Source: Flavobacterium psychraerolatum
GTDB taxonomy: Bacteria; Bacteroidota; Bacteroidia; Flavobacteriales; Flavobacteriaceae
Length of the DNA stretch: 64,000 nt
Direction: 5' to 3'
Assembly: GCF_025960985.1 (NCBI RefSeq)
Contig: NZ_JAOQMX010000015.1
Span: 16,383 to 80,382 of the forward strand
Shown here: piece after piece, positions 55,146-63,439 of the stretch
Position numbering within the stretch: position 1 is the first letter of the stretch
How the letters are laid out: each line of letters opens with the position of its first letter
Notes under the pieces: generated by a model
Database searches by the model: none
Told to the model about the DNA's origin: nothing
What the model saw: the letters and a program-made list of their open reading frames with translations, nothing else
Made by a program: the position numbers and the translations under genes

Positions 55146-55562
55146 ATGAAAATATCTCCAATAAAATTAAGTTTTCTACTGTTCTTTTTAAGTTTTAGTT
55201 TGCACCAATTGTATGGCCAGTCCTATAAATTTACTACATCAGGAGTAAGTGTTTTAGAGAAAAACGAAAGAGGGAAATGGGGTGAATGGTCCAATTTAGA
55301 ATTAGTCAATTTGGTAGTTAATTTAGACACTAACAAAAAACGAATTGTGGTTTATTCACGCATTATACAAGTGTATGATATACTCAAATTTGTGCCGGCA
55401 GAAGAAAATAAAACTGATATTGTCTATACTTTTATATGCAAAAATATAGATGGGGAAGAATGTACACTTTCTATTATCACCCGAAAAAATCAAGATAACC
55501 GCAAGCAATTGTATATCAATTATGGTAATCGAATTATTCTTTATAATATTTTCAATGCTTAG
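55146..55562 (+). CDS. Small secreted protein of unknown function
   Basis: From ATG 55146 the protein has 138 residues (ATG 55137 would add three). A clear signal peptide LSFLLFFLSFSLHQLYGQ precedes a beta-rich mature part with alternating hydrophobics (LELVNLVVNLDTNKKRIVVYSRIIQVYDIL, DIVYTFICKNIDGEECTLSII). It has no lipobox, no T9SS domain and no family I can name. It lies 79 bases after the protease gene on the same strand, possibly on the same transcript. Confidence 0.7.
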   Translation: MKISPIKLSFLLFFLSFSLHQLYGQSYKFTTSGVSVLEKNERGKWGEWSNLELVNLVVNLDTNKKRIVVYSRIIQVYDILKFVPAEENKTDIVYTFICKNIDGEECTLSIITRKNQDNRKQLYINYGNRIILYNIFNA

Positions 55563-55589
55563 AGAATGTAGTTGATTATTTGGGCTACT

Positions 55590-55700
55590 GATAGCTGTCG
55601 GGACTACGAGTCAGGTTTTTATACAGTATTTTTTGGACTTAAAAAAAGGATTGAAAAGGATCTAATTGTAACCGCTCACGCGCCTATGATAGCAATTCAA
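55590..55700. repeat. Possible relic of a dispersed GC-richer repeat
   Basis: The segment holds GATAGCTGTCGGGACTACGAG, half of the palindromic TCCCGATAGCTATCGGGA type often dispersed in flavobacterial genomes, and further on CCGCTCACGCGCC, both markedly richer in G and C than the surroundings. There is no open frame. Confidence 0.4.
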
Positions 55701-55733
55701 GTTTTGTAAAAGGGAAAATATATAAATATAATA

Positions 55734-56696
55734 ATGAAGAATTTACTTTTATTATTTACTGCTTTAATTTTTGTTAGATCGTCTAGTCAAAATAAAAAAT
55801 TTGTTATTTCAACTGTTGATATTACAAATTATTGGCAAGCCTACGATAGTATTCAGTGTACAACGGATAGAACCAAACAGTTGCGCTTTGTTCAAGAAAT
55901 CTATTTAGATAAAGCATCAAAGGGAGAAAAAGACTTTATGGAATCTAGAAATCATAGTCCAGAACTTTTTTTAAATAATATTTTAAATTATCCTAAATTT
56001 TGGATTTCTCTTAGACCGTTGACTGCTCAAATTCAAGGGAAAAGGAAAGAGATAGAAAAAGTAATGACTAGATTTGCAAACCTTTATCCTAGTTTTAAAC
56101 AACCAGATATTTATTTTACAATTGGCTGTTTAAATTCTGGAGGAACAACAGAAATAGCTGAGATTTTGATAGGATCAGAAATAGCCTGTTCAACTGCTGC
56201 TGTAGATGCCTCAGAACTCAGTTCGTGGCATCAATCAATGTTCAATTCGAATGGCGATATCGTTAATCTGGTGGCTCATGAGGCCGGACATACGCAACAA
56301 AAAGGGGGTGACTATGAAAATGATGAAAATTCAAACCTATTAGGGAAATGTATTAAAGAAGGATCATGCGATTTTATATCAGAATTAGTAGTACAAAAAC
56401 CAGTGAACTCTCCTTATATGGAATATGGAAATGCACATGAAGAGGAAATTTGGAGATTATTTCAACTAGAGATGTTAGGGCAAAATACAAAAAACTGGTT
56501 GTATAATGGGGATGATGCTCCAAATGGTATAGCAGACTTGGGATATTTCATTGGATATAAAATTTGCAAATCATACTATGAGTCTGAAAAGGATAAAAAG
56601 AAGGCTTTAAAGGAAATAATTGAATTGGAGTATACGCCAGAAAGTGTGATGCAATTTTTTGTTCTATCTCAAAGGAGCAAAAATAGCAATCGGTAA
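55734..56696 (+). CDS. Secreted protein with a HEAGH zinc-peptidase-like motif
   Basis: A 320-residue protein with a signal peptide at the N-terminus (LLLLFTALIFVRSSSQ). Two thirds along, VNLVAHEAGHTQQKGG supplies an HExxH motif (HEAGH), and 30 residues later KEGSCDFISELV supplies a candidate third ligand, resembling DUF2268 and GldB-related putative zinc metalloproteases. Substrate unknown. I cannot assign the exact family. Its start follows a possible repeat relic. Confidence 0.7.
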   Translation: MKNLLLLFTALIFVRSSSQNKKFVISTVDITNYWQAYDSIQCTTDRTKQLRFVQEIYLDKASKGEKDFMESRNHSPELFLNNILNYPKFWISLRPLTAQIQGKRKEIEKVMTRFANLYPSFKQPDIYFTIGCLNSGGTTEIAEILIGSEIACSTAAVDASELSSWHQSMFNSNGDIVNLVAHEAGHTQQKGGDYENDENSNLLGKCIKEGSCDFISELVVQKPVNSPYMEYGNAHEEEIWRLFQLEMLGQNTKNWLYNGDDAPNGIADLGYFIGYKICKSYYESEKDKKKALKEIIELEYTPESVMQFFVLSQRSKNSNR

Positions 56697-56824
56697 ATGT
56701 TATCGTAAATAGTGCCTAGTTTTACGAAAAATAACTTGATTTATTTTCTATCCAAAAAAGCTTATAATGTAATTATTCTGTTTTTTCTTTTTATAATTGA
56801 AAGATTAACTATTCTTATAATAAG

Positions 56825-57259
56825 CTAATCGATGTCCTTAATAAACTCGTCATACTCATTATAAAAAAGCTCCAAAGCATTCATTTTTTCGAAAAAAAAA
56901 TCAAAAATAGCATCCCAGTGGTAACGGTTACTAAAACCTACACCTTGTTTTTCAACCCAAATTCGGCTGATGGTTTTGCCACTTTCAAGCACATATTCTT
57001 TTTCGAAGACTAAATCTTTTATAAATTCTTCTTCTAGGATATTTTTTAGGGCTTCAATTTTTTCAAAATAGGAGGTACGCTTTTCTGCACTGCGTTGTTC
57101 AATGTCAATTAATACTTGTGCTTTTTTGTTGTCTACAAAAAATTTGAATGAAAAATCCTTGATCTTAGTATCGTATAAAATCCATTTTCGAGGATATTTA
57201 TCGGCAAAACTAACCCAGAATTCTCTTTTTATCTTTTGTGACTCTACTTTACTATACAT
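56825..57259 (-). CDS. DUF4268 domain-containing protein
   Basis: Soluble protein of 144 residues. It matches the DUF4268 pattern: REFWVSFADKYPR, KDFSFKFFVDNKKAQVLIDIEQRSAEKRTSYFEKIEALKNIL, then ISRIWVEKQGVGFSNRYHWDAIFDFFFEKM. The domain is common as a stand-alone small protein in Bacteroidota and as a tail on some restriction-type proteins elsewhere. The core folds like a PD-(D/E)XK nuclease remnant in some models, but I see no clear active site. Monocistronic, opposite to its neighbours. Confidence 0.82.
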   Translation of the reverse strand: MYSKVESQKIKREFWVSFADKYPRKWILYDTKIKDFSFKFFVDNKKAQVLIDIEQRSAEKRTSYFEKIEALKNILEEEFIKDLVFEKEYVLESGKTISRIWVEKQGVGFSNRYHWDAIFDFFFEKMNALELFYNEYDEFIKDID

Positions 57260-57351
57260 TTTTTGTGCGTTTTGATTCTAGAAAATTTGTAAACAGTATT
57301 TTTCTAAACTATATTTATCGTTGCTACGAACTGCAAAAATAAGATTTGATT

Positions 57352-58008
57352 ATGGATTTCAGCTATTTTTTAGAAATTGTTCCTCATATTATTACTGCCA
57401 ATTTACCCGCAGCGGCTTCTCACGCAAAAATGGCGCCGCTTGAACGTATGGATGAATTGTTGAATATGGATTTGAAAAAGAAAAACCCAAGGGTAGCAGC
57501 AGTCTTAATGTTGTTGTATCCCAAAGACAACGTTACGCATTTGGTGTTGATTGTACGAAATGTGTACGAAGGGGTCCACTCTGGGCAAATTGCTTTTCCA
57601 GGTGGGAAACACGAAACTACAGATGTAGATTATGTACATACGGCTTTACGTGAAACGCACGAAGAAGTAGGAGTACATCCTGATTTGGTATCTATGAAAA
57701 AAGTTTTCACTCCCATATATATTCCGCCTAGTAATTTTATGGTGCATCCTTTTTTAGGTGTTAGTGAAAACGAAATCCAATTTACACCCGATCCATCCGA
57801 AGTGGCACATGTTATTGAGTTGCCCTTGTCTGTTTTTTTGAACGACGATATTCTAGTTAATGTAAAAATTTCAACATCGTATGCCGGTGAAATTGAAGTT
57901 CCTGCATTTGAAATTGAAAATAAAATTGTCTGGGGCGCTACCGCTATGATGTTGAGTGAATTGAAAGAGGTTTTAAAATCAGTTATTTTACTGAAGGAAG
58001 AGCGGTAG
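57352..58008 (+). CDS. NUDIX hydrolase (CoA pyrophosphatase-like)
   Basis: A 218-residue NUDIX enzyme. The NUDIX box is PGGKHETTDVDYVHTALRETHEEVGV with the RExxEE metal site. VRNVYEGVHSGQIAFPGGKHE is the CoA-binding-type UPF0035 signature seen in NudL/CoA pyrophosphatases. The start at ATG 57352 (MDFSYFLEIV) is preferred over the TTG at 57346. It lies before a divergent DUF4268 gene and is followed by the acyltransferase gene. Likely function: hydrolysis of CoA or related nucleotides. Confidence 0.85.
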   Translation: MDFSYFLEIVPHIITANLPAAASHAKMAPLERMDELLNMDLKKKNPRVAAVLMLLYPKDNVTHLVLIVRNVYEGVHSGQIAFPGGKHETTDVDYVHTALRETHEEVGVHPDLVSMKKVFTPIYIPPSNFMVHPFLGVSENEIQFTPDPSEVAHVIELPLSVFLNDDILVNVKISTSYAGEIEVPAFEIENKIVWGATAMMLSELKEVLKSVILLKEER

Positions 58009-58209
58009 TATGTTGATCTGTTGTTGCGGTATAGCTTTACTCTTGGAGATGTAAATTAAATATCATCTGCCAGAAGCTTATGTTAAATAGGCGCAAATTT
58101 TTAAGGGGTATTTTTTAAAAATATAATACTGATACTGTACACTAATTCCAATGACAGACTTGTAAAAAATCACTACATTGTGAAGCAATTTTAAATAACA
58201 AAATCGATT

Positions 58210-59019
58210 ATGGGTTTGTTTAAACGAAATCCTTTTGGACACATTCTTTTTGTCAAGAAATGGTTAATCCGTTTTTTTGGTGCGATCACACATCGACGCT
58301 ATAGAGGTTTTAATGAATTGAAAATTGAAGGTTCAGAGTTTATAAAGAATTTACCAGATACCAATGTTCTTTTTATATCCAACCACCAAACGTACTTTGC
58401 CGATGTGGTAGCGATGTTTCATGTATTTAATGCCAGTTTAAGCGGACGCAGTGATAGTATAAAAAATGTTTGTTATATATGGCAACCGAAATTAAATATA
58501 TATTATGTAGCTGCCAAAGAGACTATGCAATCGGGTATTTTACCAAGAATGATGGCCTATGCGGGGGCGATATCTGTTGAGCGTACATGGCGCGCAAAAG
58601 GGGTAGATGTAAGTGAGAAAAAAGAAGTTAATCCTGATGATACCCAAAATATAAAGCTAGCTCTAGAGGATGGGTGGGTGATTACTTTTCCACAAGGAAC
58701 GACTAAGTCTTTCAAACCTGTACGTAGGGGTACAGCACATATTATTAAAGAGCACCGCCCAATTGTGGTTCCTATCGTAATTGATGGATTTCGACGTTCA
58801 TTCGATAAAAAAGGATTAAGAATCAAGAAAAAAGGAATTTTACAGTCATTTATTATTAAGGAACCTTTGGTAATTGACTATGATAATGATTCGATAGAGG
58901 ATATTGTAGCCAAGGTTGAATATGCCATTGAGCAACATCCATCTTTTCTTAATGTCATTTCGATTGAAGACCTCGAAGAGCAAGAACGCTTAAATGCTCT
59001 GCGAAAATATGAAATTTAG
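58210..59019 (+). CDS. PlsC-like 1-acyl-glycerol-3-phosphate acyltransferase
   Basis: A 269-residue membrane-bound acyltransferase. Motif I is VLFISNHQTYFADVVA: His and Asp are separated by five residues, where the classic HX4D has four. Motif III is VITFPQGTTKSFKPVRRG in place of FPEGTRS, and motif IV is IVVPIVIDGF. Such variants occur in Bacteroidota acyltransferases, so the enzyme is probably active in phospholipid synthesis or on another acyl acceptor such as an aminolipid. The acceptor is not readable. Confidence 0.8.
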   Translation: MGLFKRNPFGHILFVKKWLIRFFGAITHRRYRGFNELKIEGSEFIKNLPDTNVLFISNHQTYFADVVAMFHVFNASLSGRSDSIKNVCYIWQPKLNIYYVAAKETMQSGILPRMMAYAGAISVERTWRAKGVDVSEKKEVNPDDTQNIKLALEDGWVITFPQGTTKSFKPVRRGTAHIIKEHRPIVVPIVIDGFRRSFDKKGLRIKKKGILQSFIIKEPLVIDYDNDSIEDIVAKVEYAIEQHPSFLNVISIEDLEEQERLNALRKYEI

Positions 59020-59127
59020 TACTCATTCTTAGTTTGGAATGATCGTTTAATTCCTAAATTACAGCTTTTAATCATTGGGTGAATTTAAAATTTTTAATTG
59101 TCTATTGTAAACCTTAAATCCCATAAT

Positions 59128-60432
59128 ATGAATATACCTCATTCTAAGTTACCTCGTATCATCATCATTGGTGGTGGTTTTGCCGGAATTGCACTAGCCA
59201 AACGATTGAAGAAACAAGCGGTACAAGTTGTACTAATTGATAAAAATAACTATCATACTTTTCAGCCGTTGTTGTATCAAGTTGCTACTGGTGGACTAGA
59301 AGCAGGTTCTATTGCATACCCATTGCGTAAAGTCATTCAAGAATATGATAATTTTTATTTTAGGTTGACTAATGTTCAGGAAATTGATACAAAAAATCAA
59401 AAAGTAATTACCGAAATCGGGGAGTTGTCTTTTGATTATTTGGTGATGGCAACTGGAGCAAAAACTAATTATTTTGGAAATAAAGAAATGGAACGCAATA
59501 GTATGGCGATGAAAAATATTCCGCAATCGTTGAATATTCGTAGTTTGATTTTAGAAAATTTTGAGCAAGCGGTGCTGACCACGGTAGAGGCAGAAAGAAA
59601 TAGTTTGATAAATTTTGTTCTGGTAGGAGCAGGACCTACGGGGGTAGAATTGGCAGGAGCTTTGGCTGAAATGAAAAAAGCCGTTCTCCAAAAAGATTAT
59701 CCCGATTTGGACGTTTCCAAAATGCAAATCAACTTAATTCAAAGCGGAGATCATATTTTAAATACGATGAGTGAAAAGTCATCATTGGCAGCAGAAAAAT
59801 TTCTAGAAGGTTTAGGCGTTACTATTTGGAAAAATGTACGGGTCAAAAACTACAACGGCCACACTGTAACCACCAATACCGATTTGACCTTTGAGTCTGC
59901 AACCGTAATTTGGACTGCGGGAGTACAAGGAGCGTTGGTTCAAGGATTGCCAGTTGAATCTTTGATTGAAAGAGCTGCTCGCATCCGTGTGAATGAGTTT
60001 AGTCAAATAAAAGGATATTATAATTTATTTGCAATTGGTGATGTTGCCTGCATGGAAACAGAGGTTTTTCCACAGGGTCATCCTATGATGGCACAACCTG
60101 CCTTGCAACAAGGAAAAGTATTAGGTGAAAATCTGATAAGATTAATTCAAAATAAACCCATGGAAGCTTTTGAATACAATGACAAAGGCTCTATGGCTAC
60201 GATAGGGCGTAATAAAGCAGTAGTTGATTTACCTAAATTTCATTTTAGTGGTGTATTTGCTTGGTTTGTGTGGATGTTTGTGCATCTTTTTTCATTAATT
60301 GGTTTTAAAAACAAAGCAGTTGTATTTCTTAATTGGGTCTATAACTACATTCGTTTTGATCGAGAAAGCCGCTTGATCATTCGACCTTTTAAAAAGAAAA
60401 GTTTTGTTACGTTTACTAGTGATGAAGTGTAG
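59128..60432 (+). CDS. Type II NADH:quinone oxidoreductase (NDH-2)
   Basis: Single-subunit FAD enzyme passing electrons from NADH to menaquinone without proton pumping. Two dinucleotide-binding motifs are present: IIIGGGFAGIALAK (FAD) and FVLVGAGPTGVELAGAL (NADH). The quinone region has YHTFQPLLYQVATGGLEAGSIAYPLR, and AIGDVACME binds FAD near the end. The C-terminal helices (FAWFVWMFVHLFSLIGF) anchor it. ATG 59128 gives a 434-residue form; the frame extends to a TTG at 59098. Confidence 0.93.
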   Translation: MNIPHSKLPRIIIIGGGFAGIALAKRLKKQAVQVVLIDKNNYHTFQPLLYQVATGGLEAGSIAYPLRKVIQEYDNFYFRLTNVQEIDTKNQKVITEIGELSFDYLVMATGAKTNYFGNKEMERNSMAMKNIPQSLNIRSLILENFEQAVLTTVEAERNSLINFVLVGAGPTGVELAGALAEMKKAVLQKDYPDLDVSKMQINLIQSGDHILNTMSEKSSLAAEKFLEGLGVTIWKNVRVKNYNGHTVTTNTDLTFESATVIWTAGVQGALVQGLPVESLIERAARIRVNEFSQIKGYYNLFAIGDVACMETEVFPQGHPMMAQPALQQGKVLGENLIRLIQNKPMEAFEYNDKGSMATIGRNKAVVDLPKFHFSGVFAWFVWMFVHLFSLIGFKNKAVVFLNWVYNYIRFDRESRLIIRPFKKKSFVTFTSDEV

Positions 60433-60528
60433 TCTTTTGATTTTTCAGATATAGCTACATTTTTATTTTTGATTGCTCTCAAATAGGTTGAAAAGTAATA
60501 ACTTAATTCTCATTTAATTTTTTTTGCC

Positions 60529-61602
60529 TTAGTTTCTTTTTGGTTCGGTCTCTTTCAATTCATAATTAATTAATAAATTTAAAAACTTACTATAGCTATC
60601 TATGCCATCTGTTTGTTGATTGGCCTTCAAAAACTGGTCGTAAAATGCGTGAAAAGCAGTATCAATAGGGCTTTGATAGTTCATCCAGAAATCTTCACTT
60701 TCTTGATAGTTTTTTAGAATTCCGGGATGAATGGTTTTTAGCAATATTTTGAACGTTTTTCCCTCTCTACTATTCAAATTAGCTAAACAATAACGTAGCG
60801 CAAAACTATAACCGGAGTATTGAAAATAGAGATTTTTATTCTTAATTGTGGCCAAAAAGCCGATAAAATTACATTCACTTTCACTTGCGTAGCCCAGCTG
60901 ATGCGCTGTTTCATGTGCTGTAACAATTGGGAAATTATAGATAGGTATCAAATCATTGGCTTGTGCTTCATTGGTAAACGGGTTGAGGTATCCACTAAAG
61001 CCCATATAGGTCAATGGTAGGCTGAATAGTGATTTTTTGGTGCTTTTATTTTTATAAGTAAAAAAGGAATGTTTTTTTGCTAACGCTTCATAGCTAGTAA
61101 GATTCTTTTCGAATACAGTTTCTTGCGAATATGGGAAAATGACCTTTAAGCTATCATTTTTGGTGATTTGATACTGAATTTCATTTGTTTTTTTAATCAT
61201 TTTTTTTGTGAATGCTAGTAAGTCGTCGTCAGAATAGTCACGACTGATATTCATTTTTTCGAATAAAGGTTCACGGTAATAATTGAGCCCCCATAATAAA
61301 TGAAAAATAAAATACAAAACCGAAAGAAAACTAATTACTGTCAATAGATTATTTTTCCATTCTGTTTTCCAAGATTTTCTTTTTCTCCAAAACCATTTTA
61401 GGATAAAGAAAATGAGAACCCCATACAGACAATCGCCTATTGAAAAGGGGAAGTGTCCAAAAGTAATTCGAGATATTTTTGCTATAATTAGATATAAACC
61501 GTTACTGTATTGGTTTTCAATCCATTCTGGGAAATAAGCAATTACTTTTAAGAAAAGAATTTGTAAGACTAGAAAAAAAGGAAGTATGTATTTTGCCTGC
61601 AC
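60529..61602 (-). CDS. DUF3810 family membrane metallopeptidase-like protein
   Basis: A 357-residue protein with three or four N-terminal membrane helices (LPFFLVLQILFLKVIAYF, LTVISFLSVLYFIFHLLWGLNYY). A periplasmic domain follows with FPIVTAHETAHQLGYASESECNFIGFLA, an HExxH motif (HETAH) plus ESECN as the possible third ligand. This is the DUF3810 signature and suggests a zinc peptidase. It is monocistronic on the minus strand, followed by a terminator-free stretch, and convergent with the NDH-2 gene. Substrate unknown. Confidence 0.88.
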   Translation of the reverse strand: MQAKYILPFFLVLQILFLKVIAYFPEWIENQYSNGLYLIIAKISRITFGHFPFSIGDCLYGVLIFFILKWFWRKRKSWKTEWKNNLLTVISFLSVLYFIFHLLWGLNYYREPLFEKMNISRDYSDDDLLAFTKKMIKKTNEIQYQITKNDSLKVIFPYSQETVFEKNLTSYEALAKKHSFFTYKNKSTKKSLFSLPLTYMGFSGYLNPFTNEAQANDLIPIYNFPIVTAHETAHQLGYASESECNFIGFLATIKNKNLYFQYSGYSFALRYCLANLNSREGKTFKILLKTIHPGILKNYQESEDFWMNYQSPIDTAFHAFYDQFLKANQQTDGIDSYSKFLNLLINYELKETEPKRN

Positions 61603-61675
61603 GAAACGAAATTTTGTTTGAGAATGTCAAAGATAATAGGTTTTTTACAAACTAAAGATTACTAAGATACTTAAA

Positions 61676-61705
61676 ATAAAAAGGAGCTATTTCAGCTCCT
61701 TTTTA
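61676..61705 (-). terminator. Terminator of the beta-helix T9SS gene
   Basis: A perfect 10-bp stem AAAAGGAGCT/AGCTCCTTTT with a 5-base loop and A/T ends, lying downstream of the minus-strand gene that ends at 61787. Confidence 0.85.
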
Positions 61706-61786
61706 TTAAAAAAAAATAGTTGTATTGTATTACTTAATTGTATAGGTCTTTGTGATTTTATAAATTAAGTGAAATACAATAAATAC

Positions 61787-63439
61787 TTAGAGAATTATTT
61801 TTGTATTTATGATTTCTCCTTCTTGCTGAATTGATACAATATATATTCCATTTGCAAAATTTGAAGCGTTAATTTCGTTAATACCTATGGATGTTTTAAC
61901 AGATTTTATAGTTTTCCCGTTACTATTGTATATGATAACGTTTGAATCTTTGGTTAAATGAATAGTGATGATTTTAGCGTTTACACTTACGGTATTCTCT
62001 AAAGTCTCAGAAGAAAAGATTTCACTTTTTGCATCAAATGCAGTTTCATCATAATCTATTGAAAATTTAGAGGTTGTTGAGCATATTTTATTTTTGTCAT
62101 TTGCATAAATTGTGGTAGGAATACAGGAGTTAAAGCCAGGTTTTTGTAATGTAGCTCCAGTTAAATTTACACTGTATTGCCCATCTATATCTCTTGGGCT
62201 AGCAGCAGCACTATCTTTAGAAAAATATAATACTGTTGCTATTGATGGAGTGTTTATTCTAGCATCTGCTCCGTCAAAGGGTGCTTTGTAAGGAGCTGCT
62301 TTAGGGAATACCTGTTGTAATGTTTTATTTTTTATAAGCGATTGAGGAAAGTAGCTGAAATCTCTTCCTTCTAGTTGGGCTGTGGTACCATAGGTATGCT
62401 TGATTGTTCCTGTAATTGTAACTGATCCAAAATTACCTCTTTTATATTTGGCTGTAGGGAAGTTCGGCAAACCTTCAACGTCTCGGTCTTGAAATCCACC
62501 AATGATTCTAATAGCAGAAGTACATCCGATTGCAGTTACATTTTTTAAAGTAATTGCTCCGTGTCTTCTTCCATGAGGTGACAATGTTACGGCAGACCAT
62601 CCGTTTATTCCAACAATGTTATAGCCTTCTAAATTATCCATATTTGCAGCAGACCCTTCCGTAGTTGGGACTACAGCAATTGTAGAGCCAGATTCCAAGC
62701 GTAACGATACTCCGCCTTGTGAAGTCAAGTTATGGAAATTTACATTTTTTGCTGCCTGTACTTGCAATAATCCATACCCTACATGTCCATTTTTTAAGTA
62801 ACCTAATTTTATGTCTCCCTGTGTTGGAGCAGCTTGAACAGAATAGCTTCTTGTCCATGCATCCCCAGTTCCAGTATTGTCCTTGACGTTAGATGCTAGT
62901 GTTATAGCATTAATTTTAGTGTAGTTGTCTATAACGTAAAATTGTGATATTGAAAAATTAGTTACTTTTCCAAAAGAAACAAAATTACAGTTTTGATCAG
63001 GAATACCACTACTCATATCAATAGTGTATCTCTCTGTAGGTTTATTATTGTCGCTAGCAGTAGTATTACACTCACTACAGTAAATTTTAACATTTTCAAT
63101 TGGTAAATCTGTAACTTCTTTTCCTCCTCGGAACATTAAACCTCTACCGTTTGTTGTTTTTAACTTAATTATTGCTCCTTTTTTGATGTTAATGTGAACA
63201 TTGCTCCTTAACGCAATCTCCCCTAAAGTCATATTACCATTTAATTTAATGTTTTTCTTATTGGTATTGATTAAATTTTGCAATTCTGAAGTTTTATCAG
63301 GAAAAGCAGCTCCTCCGTTTATTGTAACTTGGGTTCCTGTTCCTCCAATATTAACGAATCGGTCTGCTCTTTGAGCCATCGCACTTAGTCCTACAACAAG
63401 TATTGTAATTACTGATAATAAAAATTTGGTTGTTTTCAT
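61787..63439 (-). CDS. Secreted right-handed beta-helix protein, GH82-like, with T9SS domain
   Basis: A 550-residue exported protein: signal peptide to about residue 22, beta-helix of about 370 residues, then a C-terminal T9SS type A sorting domain (VIIYNSNGKTIKSVKTSIGIN... INTKIIL). The helix contains GHVGYGLLQVQAAKNVNFHNL, GGVSLRLESGS and SPHGRRHG, resembling iota-carrageenases (GH82). Gln226 and Glu249 are 23 residues apart, as I remember for that family's Gln and proton-donor Glu. The base Asp two residues later is Gly251 here. So fold kinship is plausible but activity is uncertain; a pectate-lyase-like or binding role is possible. Confidence 0.65.
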   Translation of the reverse strand: MKTTKFLLSVITILVVGLSAMAQRADRFVNIGGTGTQVTINGGAAFPDKTSELQNLINTNKKNIKLNGNMTLGEIALRSNVHINIKKGAIIKLKTTNGRGLMFRGGKEVTDLPIENVKIYCSECNTTASDNNKPTERYTIDMSSGIPDQNCNFVSFGKVTNFSISQFYVIDNYTKINAITLASNVKDNTGTGDAWTRSYSVQAAPTQGDIKLGYLKNGHVGYGLLQVQAAKNVNFHNLTSQGGVSLRLESGSTIAVVPTTEGSAANMDNLEGYNIVGINGWSAVTLSPHGRRHGAITLKNVTAIGCTSAIRIIGGFQDRDVEGLPNFPTAKYKRGNFGSVTITGTIKHTYGTTAQLEGRDFSYFPQSLIKNKTLQQVFPKAAPYKAPFDGADARINTPSIATVLYFSKDSAAASPRDIDGQYSVNLTGATLQKPGFNSCIPTTIYANDKNKICSTTSKFSIDYDETAFDAKSEIFSSETLENTVSVNAKIITIHLTKDSNVIIYNSNGKTIKSVKTSIGINEINASNFANGIYIVSIQQEGEIINTKIIL

